A DNA stretch of 64,000 nt, taken from NCBI GenBank assembly GCA_029641185.1, contig JAPWGK010000002.1, positions 682,001 to 746,000 of the forward strand, written 5' to 3'. The position numbers and the translations under genes are program-made. Position 1 is the first letter of the stretch. Every line of letters starts with the position of its first letter. The notes beneath the pieces are model-generated. The model searched no databases. It saw only the letters and a list, made by a program, of their open reading frames with translations, and was not told the origin of the DNA. This DNA comes from Pseudofabraea citricarpa (Eukaryota; Ascomycota; Leotiomycetes; Helotiales; Dermateaceae). Positions 1 to 15,075 of the stretch are shown here, piece by piece.

Positions 1-1848
1 TATAACTTTTTCTAGTATATTAATCTAACTTTTCTCTCTTAGATTATTAGCTTAAAACTAATAGTCTAATAATTAATAATATCCTTTATATTTATTATAT
101 ATAAAAAAGTAATTAATAAATCTAGGATTTCCTTCTTAGAAATAAAGTATTTAATATATTAGAAGTTAAATATTAATAGTTATATAATTATATATTTATA
201 TTATCTTTTTTTAGTTAATAATAAAATATTTATACTTATATCTACTTATTCGTTTATAATAAGAGAATTTATCTCTTATATTAATCTTAATAAAATTATT
301 AATAATTAAGAATTAGATTATATATTATTAATAAAAGTAATCGGCTTAAAAGAATAATTATAATTTATAATATATATATAATTATACTTATAAATAATAA
401 TATTATTATTATCTTAATCTAGAAATAATTATTTACTTTAAAAGTTAATTTTATTTATTAATAAAGATATTAATACTTATACGAATTTCTTAGCTTTTTA
501 TAAATATAAAACCTAATTAACTTAAATAAACTTATATACCTAGGTATTTAAAACGCTTTTTTATTATTTTAAACAAGTATCTTAATTAATCTTATATATA
601 AAAGCTATAAAAGCTTTTATAAGTAAGCTATTATTATTTACTTATTATAAAAGACGATTAACTAAATTAAGTATTTTTTTTAGATTCTTAGAAAAACTCT
701 TAGAAAGATTCTTAGAAGAATCCTTAGAAGAACTCTTAGAAAAAGTTTTAGGAGTATTTATTATAAGACTTAAAGTTAAAATTAATAAAGAAATATTTAT
801 TATTTTATTTCTAATAAAAAACTTATATAAAATAATTAAAGAATAATATTAAGGTACGATTTTTTAAATAAAATAAAAATATTTAGGTTAAAAATAATTA
901 AATAATACTAAGTATTAATAAGACTAAAAGAACTAATAATAAAACCGAGTCTTTTATATAATTTAATAAATTTAACTTTTTATTTTTTTAATTTTCTTTT
1001 AAAAATTAGAAAAGCTCGCTTATAATATTTCTAAAAATCACGTTTTATTTAATCTAATTTAGAAAAATAACTTTTATTTTATTTACCTAGGAGAATTTTA
1101 TTTTAAATAAAAATAAAAAGATTCTTAAATTTAATCTTAAATTTACTAAAGAATTAAGCGAAATAAACGAAAATAATATAAAATTATAAGAGGATCTTAA
1201 TAATCTTTAAGTAATTATAATATATAAAAAAAAGCTTAAAAATAAAAAATTATTAGATCTTAAGAAAAAGATTAAAAAAGTTTAAAAAAAATCTAAAAAT
1301 ACTTTAGTACTAAGAATAATTAGTTTATATAAAAGGTAATCCTAAAATCTTTATTACTTAAAACGATTAGATTAATATATTATTATTAATATTAGAATAA
1401 ACTTTATAAAAACTTTCTTAAATTTATAAGAATTAATTATATAAAAGGAATTTTACTCTTAAATTATATTACTAAAGAATATCCTTAGATTATTTATAAA
1501 TAGATTATAAATACTTATAAAAATCTAAGTAATTCTTTTTCTAAAAGAATTATTTAAAAAAAAGCCCTAAAGTTTTTATTATAAAAGAAAAAGTTTATTA
1601 ATATATCTAGAATAAGAGAGCGTTTTAGTTCTTATTCTTATATTATTAAAATAAGAAATATTATTAGTAACTAGTTTATATATACTTATAAATATCTAAC
1701 TAGAATAATATTATAAGTATAAATTTATAATATAAACGAGTTTTAAGAGAATTTATTAAGTTTTCTTATAATTACTTATTATATAAAAGCCTTAAAAAAA
1801 AAGAAAGTATATATTTATTATAATCAAATATATAACCTATTATTAATA
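1..1848. repeat. RIP-mutated AT-rich DNA left of the nested retrotransposons
   Basis: This stretch is very AT-rich, almost free of CA and TG dinucleotides, and has no open frame. It lies outside the left LTR of element A and is therefore the DNA into which A inserted, or part of a still older element. I recognise no domain in it. Its mutation pattern matches the rest of the block, so it was probably itself repetitive. Confidence 0.7.
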
Positions 1849-1852
1849 ATAT

Positions 1853-2044
1853 TATAATAAAGTAAAACTTCTTATAAATTTATATTCGGGTTTTAGTTAT
1901 TTTAAGCTAGAGGTTTTATATCTTTATAGTTATTTATAGCCTTTCAAATAATATTATATTCTTTTTTTATTATATTACTCTTATTATTTCCTTTTAGTTA
2001 TTTATTTATTATATACTTAATAATATATATCGTACTTTATTATA
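1853..2044 (+). repeat. 5' LTR of element A
   Basis: A 192-bp repeat starting tataataaag and ending ctttattata; the inferred unmutated ends are TG...CA. It matches 46328-46519 directly, and 18450-18641 and 43110-43301 in reverse complement. Every difference I see between the 1853 and 46328 copies is C/T or G/A, as expected from RIP. Confidence 0.9.
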
Positions 2045-2062
2045 TTAGTAACTTATATAAGA
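2045..2062 (+). other. Primer-binding-site candidate of element A
   Basis: The 18 bases right after the 5' LTR (ttagtaacttatataaga, last base included) recur immediately after the 5' LTR of element D (complement of 32951-32968). They recur with a few transitions after that of element B (complement of about 43092-43109). Position and conservation between two LTR families fit a tRNA primer-binding site. The tRNA is not identified. Confidence 0.5.
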
Positions 2063-5000
2063 AATACGATTAATAATATAACTTCCTTAAGTTAAATAAT
2101 AATTATATTATAAGAAAGATAAGTTATTATAATTATTTATATAAGTATATAAATTATTAAGGAGATATAATAAGTATTATAAAAAATATCTATAATCTTA
2201 TATAAGCGTATAAGTAAGAGAATAAAAGTTAGGTTATATTATAATAATATAAAGTATTATAATAATAAAACGACTTAATATTAGAAAGAATAAATATAAG
2301 TAGAAAATAAGTTGAGAAATACGTATACGAAAGAAAGAGTTTTTTATTATTAGAGATAAAAAAGCGATTAAAATAAATAAATAAGCGGTTAAAGGAAAAT
2401 TATAAAAGTAATTTAAAAGAATAATATAAGAGCGTTACTTATTATTTCTTATAATAATATATATATCTTTATAAATTACTTAATTTAGTCTTATTTTACT
2501 AATAAGTTATATATCTTTTAAAAAGATATTAATTAAAGGAATTATATAAGTAAAATTAATAATAAGAGGATTAAGAATATTAAATACTAGAAATAATAAT
2601 ATTATTCTAAGAAATCTAATTATTAGAATAATCGAACTTATATTTAATTATTTAGCCCTAATATTAATTTTAGATATACTAGGATTTTATATTTTAAGAG
2701 TATAAATATTACTAAAGTTCTTAGAAAGATATAATAATTAATATAATAATATTAGGTTTTAGGACTTATAAAAGATTAAAAGATTATCTTATTATTATAT
2801 AATAATAATAAGATAATATATAAAAATAATACCTAAGTAAATAAAAGCGATTAAAAAGCTTTAAAAGATATATTACTTAATAAGTTTAAGGCTTAGGATA
2901 TATACTAATAAATAAACTTAAGATTCTTCTTAGAAATACTTAAGAGTAAAAGAAAAATAAGAGAGAATAATATATAATAATATATCTAATAATATATAAT
3001 AATTTTTATAATATTTATTAGTAAGAGATAACTTAAAAATATATATAAGACGTTTAATTCTTAAACGAACTTTCTAGAGAATATAAGAGGAAAATAATTA
3101 GAAAGAATAAAATAAAAATTAATAAACTTATAATAATAAAGTTTAATTTAATAGTAAAAATAATAATAAAGATTTATATATTAAATAAAAAGTTTAAGAG
3201 TTCTTAGAAGATTTATAAAAGTAAGTAAAACTAAGCGAGCTAATAAATTAGCTAGGTTATACGATTTTAGCCTAATATATAAAGATATAAATAAATATAC
3301 TAATAATAATAATATATAATACGTTAATAATAAAAGCCTTAGAAGATTTAATAAATATTTTTAAGGCTTTAGTATTATTAGTATATATAATAATAAATAT
3401 AAGAAAATTAAGTAAATAATAATTTAATTTATCTAGTAAAAGAAATTCGCCTAAGATTTATCTTATTAGAAATATTAGTTATATTAATATAAGTATATTA
3501 TTTTAAGAAAAGCTATTACTAAGGAATATATTTATTATAAGAGTATATATAATAAGTATTATATCTAGATTATATAAAGATTATTTTTATTATTTAAAAA
3601 TAAGATATTTTTATAAGAAATACTTAGACTTTCTTATTAATATTAAAAGAGATTATATATATAAGAAGTAAAAGTATTTCTTTTTTAAAAGGATAAATAA
3701 GAGTAAAAGCTAAGCGTTTATTTTATAAGAATTAAAAACTTATAAGTTTATTTAATAAGTATAAGAAAAAAACTAATTACTAGAATAAAATATAATTAAT
3801 CTAAATAATATATTTATTAAAACGTATAAGTTAAACCTAGTACTAGTATAAATAATAAGTATTAGTATCTTATAAGTAGTTAAGTTAAAAGACTTAAAAA
3901 GTAAGCTAAAAGAAAGGAATTTAATACTTATAATAATAATAAGAAATAAGATTAAAAAGAAAAATAAAAAGATATAAGTAAACCTAAGAAAGATATTTAA
4001 TAATTAGATAATAAAAAAAAAGAAACTTATTATACTAAAATTTCTAAGAATAAGAAAATAAAAGAAGATTATTATAAAAGAAATATTAGATAAGAAAATA
4101 AAAGAGATAAATATTAATAAGAAATAAACGAAAAAGTTATATAAGATAAAATTATAAGTAACTAGAAAGATTAATAAGTATCTTAATATCTTAAAATAAA
4201 ATATAAATCCTACTAAGTTATTAGATAAGATTCTTAATAATAAGCTAAATAAGATTATTAGGAGAGAAATTATTATATATTTAAACCTTTTTTAGAAGCT
4301 TTTATTTAAGAATATATTACTTATAATTAAAAAAACTAAAAAGTAAGTAAAAAAAAAACTAAAAGCTAAAAAAGAGTTAATACTTATAATAAGTATAAGA
4401 GTACTAATAATATAAGTAAAAGATATAAAATATTTATAGTTTTATAAGATTCTAAGAATTCGAGTAAAAATTAAAAATATAAAGTTATATATATTAATTA
4501 ATTATAATTTAAAAGCTAATATTTTTAATATTAAGATAATAAAGCGAGTAAGATTATTAGTTTAACTAAACTCGTATATAAGAATAATAAGATATAATAA
4601 AGAATAATAATCTTTTATAAAAGTTTATAAGAATATAATTATATAAATTAGAAAGATAATAATAATAAAATATTTCTTTATAATAAAAAGGTTAATAAAT
4701 AAAATTATTTTAAGGTAGCCTTTTATTATTATAAGTCTCTTATTATTTTTATATAAGAAGAAGTCCTAGTATATTATAATTATTAATAATAATAAAACTT
4801 AGTAGGTAATTATAAGAGTAAGAAATATAATTAACCCTTATAAGAAGACGATTATATTTCTAGAAAACAAGTAGCTAGAATTAAGATAATAAATAATTCT
4901 AGTAAATTAAAAGACTTAGCTATAATTAGGAGTTTTAATATTAGAATATTTAACTTACCTAGTAAAGAAAATTATTTTTTAATAAAAGATAATAGGTTAA

Positions 5001-5944
5001 TATATATCTTTTTTATAATTATAAATAAGTTAGGAAAATATTAAGTATTATCTTAAAAGTCAGGTTTAATTAATTTATTTTAAGTAAAATATATATTTCT
5101 TATTATTAGTATTTTTAGGGCTTATAAAAGGAAGACTAATAAGATTATACTTATAAAAAAAAAGTTATTAGACGGTTTTATACCTAGAAGAAAAAAGAAT
5201 TAAAAGATAAAAGTAATAACTAAGAAGTAATAATAAGACCTAGTAAAACCTATTAATATATTTAATTAATAGTTAATTCTAAAGTTTTTAGATATTTAAT
5301 ATAAGAAGAAACTTATAAAAGAAAAACTAAAAATTATAATAATTAAAAAGAAGCTATTTCTAATAAAAAGAATAATATTAAAAGAATTATTATTTTAATA
5401 TAAGAAAATAATCGCGTTTGATTTTATAAAGTATAAGAGGATTAAAAAGAAAGTTATTTTTTTATAAGAAATTCGGATTATATCTTATAAAATATAATAA
5501 GCTCTTAACTTTTTTATATTAAAATATTTATAAGATAAAGTTATTTAGATACTTAAGAATAAGCTAAATATAAATATACTTAAATATTATTATAACTTAT
5601 ACTAAAATTAATAATTCCTAGTAAAAAAAAAGAATAAAAAATATAAGATAATAAATATTATAATAAAATATAATATTATAATAATATAAGATACTAATAT
5701 ATTATTAAATATTAATAAAATCTCTAAAGATTTTATAAGATACTAAATTATATTAATAATTAATTTCTACTTTAGATATAACTAATTAGGAATATACCTA
5801 AATAATAAGGATATTATAGCTATTATAACTCTTTTAGGATTATTATATTATATTATAATAATTTAAGGAAGAATAAACTTAGTTTCTTAATTTATATAAG
5901 TAAGGTTTATTATTTTAGTAAATTATATTCTTATATATATAAGA

Positions 5945-6796
5945 ATTTTTATAAATAATATACTTATATTTAGTTTAAGAATAAGATATAAGAATAAAAA
6001 GATATACTTAGGAATATAAAAGTTCGTATAAGAATACTTAATAAATCTTAATTAGATATTAATAAATATTAAGCGTATAAGTATTATAATTAAAGCTAAA
6101 TTATAGTTTAATATAACTAGAATTAAAATTATAAGATTTATATATATAATAAAAGAGAGATTATTAGATAATAAAAAGATATTAAGAATTATTAATTAGC
6201 TAAGTTATATGTATTTTATAAATATAAGAGCTTTCCTTAGGGTTTACGTTTATTATAAAATCTAGATTAAGAGCTTTATTATTATAACTAAGCTAATATA
6301 TAAGTTACTTAAGAAAAATATAAAATTTAATTAATAGAAAAAGTAGGAATTAATAATAAATACGCTTAAAATAATACTTATAATTACTTTAATACTTATA
6401 TAACTAGATATATTAATTAGAGTATTACTAATTATCTTAGCTATAAATATAAGCTTAAAGGGTTAAGAGATAATACTTATATAACTAAATACTAAAAGGC
6501 GAAAATACCTAGTTTATTATAATAATAAGTTATAAAATAAGAATAAATAAAATTATAATATTATTAAGTATAAATATAAAAGAGTTCTTAAAATATTAAA
6601 GAAAGTATATAATTACTTATATAATATTTACTTTTTATTAGAAATAAATACGATCGTACTAGTAATATAATTAAATTAATTAGCTATAAACTTACCTAAA
6701 GTATTAGTAATATAATAATTAACTTAGATCTAATTATTTGATTTTAAGGTTAAGTATATACCTAGTAATAAATATATAACTATAAATAAGCTATTA
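5945..6796 (+). pseudogene. Relic of reverse transcriptase-RNase H in element A
   Basis: At 5945-5974 the frame reads I-F-I-N-N-I-L-I-F-S. This is the reverse transcriptase core F-x-D-D-I-L-I-F-S with both aspartates turned to asparagine by G-to-A changes. At 6740-6796 it reads D-F-K-V-K-Y-I-P-S-N-K-Y-I-T-I-N-K-L-L, the RIP-altered end of gypsy RNase H (usual pattern F-x-V-x-Y-x-P-G-x-x-N-x-x-A-D-x-L-S). The spacing of about 0.8 kb is normal for RT-RNase H. Stops break the frame elsewhere. Loss of both catalytic aspartates alone would inactivate it. Confidence 0.75.
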
Positions 6797-8445
6797 TAAA
6801 AGTTATATATTAAAAAGAAGATAATAAGAGAGAAGTAAAAGAAAAATATTAATAATTTTATTAATACTTATATAAGAAGCTTTTAAGTAATAAAATATAA
6901 AAAGGTTAAGATTTAGCTAATATAAGCTAAGGCTAAGAATAATAATTTTCTTAATAAAAAGTAAAATTTAAACTTATAATTAATTATTAAATATCTTATA
7001 ATATTTTATAGATTTTTATAAGTATATATAATAAACTTCTAATAATTTAAGATATAAGCCTTAAATTATATAATATAAAAGAAGGTTCTTTTTTATAAAA
7101 TAAATAAAAGCTTTTTATAAAAGCGTATAATAAATTCTAAGATAAAAAGATAAAAGATTTTATAAAACTTATATAATAAAACAAGATATAAAAGATATAA
7201 AAGTATATATTAAAAGATAATAAGAAGATATTTCTAGGACTTTTATTATAAAAATATAAAATAATATATTATTACTTATATTATATATTAGTTTTAGGAT
7301 AATACTTAGATAAAAGAATTATTATATCTTATATAAATAAGCGTATTATAATATAAAGTAAAATTAAATATAATTTATATATCTTAAGTAAAAAGACGTA
7401 AATTTCTTATAATCGCTTAAGATAACTTATTAGGATAACTAAAAGTAAGAATACTAAAGAATATTATATTAGATATTATTATAAAATTCTTTTAAGAAGA
7501 TATAATTTATAGATATAAGCTTTTTAGTAGATTAATTATTAATAAAAGCCTTAAGAATAAAAGTTAGTTATAAAAGCTAATAAAAAGATATAAAATTAAG
7601 CGAGTTATAATTTTTATATATTATATTCTAGTAAATAAAATAATTAAAAAGAGATATAAATTAATTATAAATACCTTAGTAAAAATAATAAATAAAAGAC
7701 TTAATAGATAAATAAATAACTTATATATAATCTTATTAGCTAATTAAGTAATAATAAAAATAATAATAAGTATAATATTATTTTATTTAAATTATAAATC
7801 TAAAGTTATACTTTTTATTAAAGCTAAAATACTAATATAAAAAATCCTTAATTAGGAAATAATTTAGAATATTAATAACTTTTTAGTTATATAAGCTAAA
7901 TAAATTTAGATTTAAGATAAAGATTTAAAAAAAGCTATAATAAAATAATAAAAAATAAAAATTTATAGTAAAAATAAGTTCGACTAGTTAAGAAAAATTC
8001 GAGTAAAAGAAATTAAGATTAAAAATCTAGTTTTATTATATAATATATTATAAAAAGTTAATATATTATTAAGAGTAAAGCTTAGGTTTAGATAACTAAG
8101 ATTATTCTAGGTAATAAAAGCGATTTAAGAGAAAGAAACGTATTTTCTTAAAAAACTAGACGAAATAAGATTAAAAGAAATATTTATAAGTAATAAACTA
8201 AAAGCTTTTAAGAAACGCGAAAGAATTTAGGAACTAATAAAAGTAAATCCTAATAATAAGAATAAAAGAGTATCTAAAGAAAATATAAGAGATATTATAA
8301 AAAATAATAATAATAATAATATAAATAAAAATAAAAGATAAAAACGTATAAGATTATAAATAAAATATATAAAGAAACTATAAAAGTAATAGGAGCGAAA
8401 AATAATAATATTAGAAGAATAATAAATAATAATAATAATTAGATG

Positions 8446-8473
<28 letters not shown>
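8446..8473 (+). repeat. Poly(A) tract of 28 bases in element A
   Basis: An uninterrupted A run in element A downstream of pol, about 6.4 kb after the 5' LTR. Element B has a run of 36 T (36606-36641) at the same distance from its own 5' LTR on the opposite strand, so the tract is an inherited part of the family. Confidence 0.8.
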
Positions 8474-8476
<3 letters not shown>

Positions 8477-11400
8477 ATATTAATATAAAATCTAATAATA
8501 ATAAGAAAAAATAATAATTATTATTTAACTCGCCTAGTAAGAAAAATAAAAGAAAAAGCTAGTATTACTTAGTAATATTTATAAAAAAGATATAAAATAA
8601 AAATAAAACTTATATTTTATTATTTTAATTTAAAGAAAAAAGTATTTATACGTATAAAAAACAAATAATATAAGACTAAATAATTAATTACTTAAGAGAG
8701 AAAAAAGTAAATAAAAAACTTATATCTTATTCTTATTTTTTCTCTTACTTTTACTTTTACTTTTACCTTAGAATAAGAAGTTATTTTTAGGTTTTATTAT
8801 TAGCTTAGGATTAGGAATAACCCTAAGTTAGGAAAAAGGCTTACTAATATATTCGGATCTAGTTATAAATAATAAAGTAAGAGTAAAAGTATTAATAATA
8901 ATAATAAGAATTATCTTATTTATATTAGATTTTAAGGATTTATAAGAGTAACTAGAAGTTTTAATTATAAGAGTTTTTAACTTAGGTATTTAAGATAAAA
9001 TAATATTAGAAGTAAATTTACTTATATTTAACTTAATTTTTATAAGCTTAGGTATATTATTAATAGGTATTATAAAAGAGGAGATAATATTAGGTATAAA
9101 AGAAGAATTAATAAGTATAATAAAATCGCTTAAAGTAAGTTAAATAATAAGATTAAATATATTCTTAATTATAAGAGGAAGAGAGATAATAAATATAATA
9201 AAATTACTTAAAATAAATTAAGTAATAATATTAGATATATTCTTAATTACTAAAAGAAGAGAGATAATAAGTATAATAAGTTCGCTTAAAATAGGTTAAA
9301 TAATAAAGTTAAGATTAAGCTCGAATTAAGAAGAAATAAAAGTATACTTAGTAATAATATATATAATAATAATAATATTTAATTTATCCTAAGTATTAAA
9401 AAGAAACGTAATTAAAGCTAAAAGATTAACTAATAATAAAATAAATTATTTTATATTAAGCTTAATAATAATATTAGAATTTTTATTAAGATTAAAGAAT
9501 TACTAGATATATTATAAAAAAGATATATTTTTTATATATAAGTTTTTTATCTAAAAGGTTATATTATTATATATATTAGATATAATTATAATTACTTTAA
9601 TATCTTAGGAGGCCTAAGAATCTAGGTATTATAAGTTATCTTAATTAATATACTAAAGCTTAAGAATATAATACTAATATAAAAGATAATTAATTATAAA
9701 TTTCTTACTTAAATATATATATAAGTTTTATTATATATTAGATATACTAGTAAGTTTTTTTAAGATTTATATACGAGATTTATATTTAATTAGCTTAGAG
9801 AAAGCTATAATATAATATTTTTAAGCTAGGGTAAGGGATATATTTATATTAAAATTAGTATTTTTATTAATATACTTCTTATAAGAGCGCTTAAAGTTTT
9901 TACTTATCTTAGTATTTATTTTCTTTATAAGTATTAATAAAAATATAAAAGTTATACTAAGCTAAGATCTTTTACTAGAATCTTTTAAGATAATTATTAT
10001 ATCTAAAACCTTATTATAATTATTAGGTTTCTTTTTATTATAATAAAGCTTAGAAAGCTATTTCTTATAATTTTTATAATTCTTATATTTCTCTAAGGAA
10101 ATATTAGTTATAAGTAGTTTATTATCTTTATTATTTTATATAATATTATTAAATATAATAATCTTTTTATCTAAAATAAGCTATAAATATCTAGTATAAA
10201 TATAATTAGATTTAATCTTTATATCTTTACTAAAATATATAATAAACTTTATAATAATAATCTTAGTAATAATTACCTCTTATATAATAACTAGAAGAAA
10301 ACTAAAAATACGATTTTTATAATATATAATATATAATAAGCGATTATAATAATAATTAAGAATATAAGATAATTTAATAAAAGTTTAAAGCTTAGTATTC
10401 TTTTTCTTCTTAGTAGTTATAATAATAAAAGATATTATATTAAATAAGTATAAATAAAATAATAAAAACGTTAAAAGAAGTTTATCTAATATTAGTAATT
10501 TACTTAAGTAAATATAAGATTAAAAGGTCGCTTATTATAAGAGATATAATATTAAAATTAAAAGAAAAATAAAAAAAAGAAAAGAAAATTAAGTGAAATA
10601 AGATATTTATAATAAAATATAAGTAAGATACTTCCTAATTAGGAAGGTACTAAACTAGCGTGTTTTCCTTTTATTATAAGTTAGTTTTTTACTTTTTTTA
10701 TAAAATATATATTAACTTAAGATATTCCTACTATTAATATACTAAGTAAATAAGAAAGTACTAAGATAAATATACTTACTTAAACTTATAATTATAAGTA
10801 GCTTATTTAAAGGAATATTAATTCGAATCTTTTTTTTTTTTTCTTTTAAGAAAAATAATAAAAAAAATAAAAGAAAAATAATAAAAAAAATAAAAGAAAA
10901 AGAAAAAGAAAAATATATTTATTTATTAAATAATTAGATATATCTTAAGAATTATTATTAATAAAAATTAGCTTAAAACGTAAATAATATAATAAATAAT
11001 ATAATAACTAAATAAGTTAATATAATAAATATAAACTAATTATAAAGTTATATTAAGAAATAATTACTAGGTATAAAGTTTAGTAATATAAAAAAGATTA
11101 TATTATATTTATAAGATATTAATAATAAGTCTTATTATTAGATTTAATTATAAGTACTTAAGTAAATAATATAATATTATAATAAAATAAATAATATAAT
11201 TAAAAAAGTTTTTTATTATATTAAGCGAAATAAAGATTATAAGAAATATATATCTAAGACTAATTTTTTAGAAGCTTAATAAGAGGTTAGAAAACTAGTA
11301 ATATATAATTAATAGAAACGTAATTAGTTAATAAAAGAAACGACTTATATTTATAAGTTTTAGTTAGAAAAATAAGTTTTTAATTAACTAAATTATAAGA

Positions 11401-12425
11401 AGTAATCGGTTATATTTATTATTATATATAAATAATTAGTAGGAATAATATCTATAAATAAAACTAGAGAACGAGTTAATACTAAGATAATAATATATAT
11501 TTTAAACCTAAGAAAAAGAATTATAAATACGAAAAAAATAATTATAAGTAACTTAAAATAAGCGAAAGATAATATAAATAAAAGTATAAAAAAAGTATTA
11601 CGTATAATACTTAAGAAACTAGGTTTAATAATCGGACCTAATAGGTTTATAATTAAAAGGTATATAAAAGAAGTAAAAGATATAAAAAATAAAAAGAATA
11701 TAAAAGATTTAACTTACTTAGTAAGAGAAATAAAAAGAGAAAACTAAAGGGTAAAATATAATAAGTAAACGCGCTTATAATAAGCCTTATATAATTATAA
11801 TAATCTTTTAGACTTTCTTTTATAAGATAATAATAAGGAGGAGATTAATAAAAAGGAAATAAAAAAAATAAAAAAGAAATTAAGTAAGGTAAATACTCTT
11901 AAAGCTAATAAAAAAAAATTAAAAGAAGATAAAGATAATTATAAGTATAAGTATAATTATTTAATTAATATAATAAAAGTATAATAAAATATAATTATTA
12001 TAAAGAAAGTATTAGATCTAATAAGTAATATACGATTACTAAAATATATAATAAAGTTTAAATATATTTATTATTAATATTAATAAGTTATAATAAAATA
12101 TCTAGGACTTATAATTAAGTATCTTAGTAATAAGAAAATATCTAGAAAACTAGATTATATTTATAAGTATTAACTAGATATTAATAAGCTAAAAATAAAC
12201 TTAGAGATATACTAGTAATTTTATAAAATAAATTATCTTATATAACCTTTAGATATACTAGGTTCTTATAAATTCGTATATAAGAATAAAAATTAAAAGT
12301 TTGATTTTAATTAGAAGTATATATTATAAATATAAGACTTTATAATCTTATTAAAATAAGAAGAATAAAACTCGATTATATATAAGCTTTTTATATAATA
12401 AATAAACTTTTTACTAAAAGATAAG

Positions 12426-12449
12426 ATATATATTAAATTTAATATATAT
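12426..12449. repeat. 24-bp perfect palindrome in element A
   Basis: The sequence equals its own reverse complement (half-site atatatattaaa). The same palindrome, extended to 28 bp, occurs in element B at 33295-33322, so it is kept between two copies of the family. It lies just left of the position where element D entered B. Confidence 0.7.
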
Positions 12450-13214
12450 TATTATTACTTTTATAAAATTAATAAATGTAAGAATATTAGTTAGCTTAGG
12501 AATATATTCTTTTTAGTTACCTAGTAGTTAATAAGATAAAACCTTATATATTATATATTATATATTATATTATAACCGAATAAAATATAATAATTAGTAT
12601 TATATCTTTATTATATAAAGTATTTAATTCTAAGGGATAATATATACTTTATATATTTTAACTTAAATATCCTAGAGCTACTAGTATATAATAAAAGGAA
12701 AAATATAATCTAGGGTATTATTTTACTAGATATTAAAGATAAGTAGAATTATATATTTATTCTTCTAGGGATATAATATAAGTTAGGCGAGTAATAAGAT
12801 TAAGTAAAAAATAAAAGTTAAGATTTTTTATATTTTATATATAAAATTATAATATAAACTTTTTCTAAGAAGAATTTAAAAGAATTAAGAGTATCTTAGA
12901 AGTATATCTTATATAAACTAGATAATATATAAATTATATTATTATCGATTTTATATAATATAATTAACCTTATAATAAAAGTAAAATAAATAATATTATT
13001 ATAATTTATAAGCGTTTAAGAAGATAAAAATATATTAGAAATTAAGAAGAAAGATACCTAGGCTAAGTTAATAATTATATATTATAACTTTATAATATTA
13101 TAAGCTATACTCTTTAGGTTAATAAATAAGTATAATAATATCTTATATTAATTTCCTATAAATATTAAGCTTATTAGATTAAGTATTCTTTTAGATATAC
13201 TTATATATTAATAT

Positions 13215-13423
13215 TATTAAAAGGATTATATACTTTCTACTTATATCTCTTAAGTTATAAGTATTTAATTAAGTCTTAGTACTTTATATAAATAATATAT
13301 TATATATAAGTTAATATATTTATAGATAAATTAACTAATTAATTAACTAAGTATTAATATATATTTATAATTATATATATATTATTTATATATATATATA
13401 ATTATAAGATAGTTATACTAATA
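13215..13423. repeat. Left LTR of element C
   Basis: A 209-bp repeat nearly identical to 45715-45923. Both contain the same long TA-rich stretch before the end. The few differences seen are of the C/T and G/A type. It is preceded by the target duplication aatat. Confidence 0.88.
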
Positions 13424-15024
13424 CTAATTAGTAATTTAACTTAACTATTATATAATAACCTTATATACGAAATAAGATTATAAATTAGTAAGTTTTTTAG
13501 AACTTAATATATAAAGATTCTTAATAAGATTATTAAAGGTAAATCTTAGCTTATTTATTTAATCTAAAAGGATACTTTATAGGTTTAGCTAATATAAAAT
13601 AAGAGATATTATCTCTAGACGAAATATTATAACTTTAACTAAAAAAGATCTTTATAAAACTTATAAGTAATAATAAGTTTTATAATAAAAAGAAAATATC
13701 TTATTAACCCTAAATAATAAGATAATAAAATTAATATAACTAATATAAATAAATATACTAATGTACTTATTAATACGTATATCGTATCAAATATTAATAT
13801 ATAAAAGGAATAAGAGATAAAAGATAATAAACTATAAGATAATTTTAAGAATATATTTTAAGAATAAATATTAGTAATATTTAGTATAATATTAAGAGTA
13901 ATTATATCTAAAGTTTATATATACTTATATATATATACAAGTATTTACTAAACTTAAATTAGGATTTATATCTTATATTTAACTTTTAGTAAATCTCCTA
14001 AATAAGAAGAAATCTTATATATAAACTAAAGATAAGATTAAGAAATAAATAAAAGCGTATAAAGAGAAGTTCGATTTAATATATAAGCTAAAAGATCTAA
14101 TATATTAGTTACTTCTACTAAGTACTTTATATAATATCTTTATAATAAGCCTAATAATAATACTAGAATAATATAGTTCGGCTATTAATTAAGGATATAT
14201 ATATTTTTCTAGTATAGACTAAGCTTATATAATATAATAAGAAGAGTATAATCCGAACTAGTATTTTAACTTTTATACGCCTTAGCTTAGTACTTACCTA
14301 AGGTTTACTAGTATCCTAAATCTAAGTCTCTAGCCTAAAAAGTAATCTCTTATAACTTCGTACTCTTAAGATAATCTTATATAAAGTTCTTTATAATAAT
14401 AATAATACGTTTAAGAACCTAGAGTATTATTAGTTAATAAGTTAATTACTAAGCTAATAAAAATCTATAATATATTAAATAAAAGGAAATATATAAGTAA
14501 ATTATATAATATTCTTAATATAAAAATATAAGTATTTTTTAATTATTATAATAAAATAAGAATATTAGATTATAATTATTATTTAGTATTCTTTATAATA
14601 TTTTAAGATAAAACGTCCGAATTTTATTATAATAAGATATCTAGCTAGAATTACGATTTTCGTATAATAATATAAATAATAAAAGACTATTTTAAAACTA
14701 AAGAGAATAAGTAATTATATCTCTTAGAGTAATATAAGATTATATTCTAGGAAATTATCTAATAATACCTAGATAAATTAAGACTTAAATATCTTAAGAT
14801 CTTATTTAATATACTTTATATAATATAATAAGAACTTTTAGTTTAATATTAAAATAAGTATAACTTATAAGATTAAGTATTAAATATATATTATAATATC
14901 CTAGAGTATAATTTCGTATTTTATAAACTAGTCTTAATATTTAAAAGGCTTTACTTAGAATTAAGATTTATTATTATTATTATTATATAATATAACTAAT
15001 TATTATTATATATCTAAGAGATAT

Positions 15025-15027
<3 letters not shown>

Positions 15028-15075
<48 letters not shown>
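15028..15075. repeat. (ATA)n microsatellite in element C
   Basis: About 16 uninterrupted ATA triplets. Nothing around it indicates a function. Confidence 0.85.
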
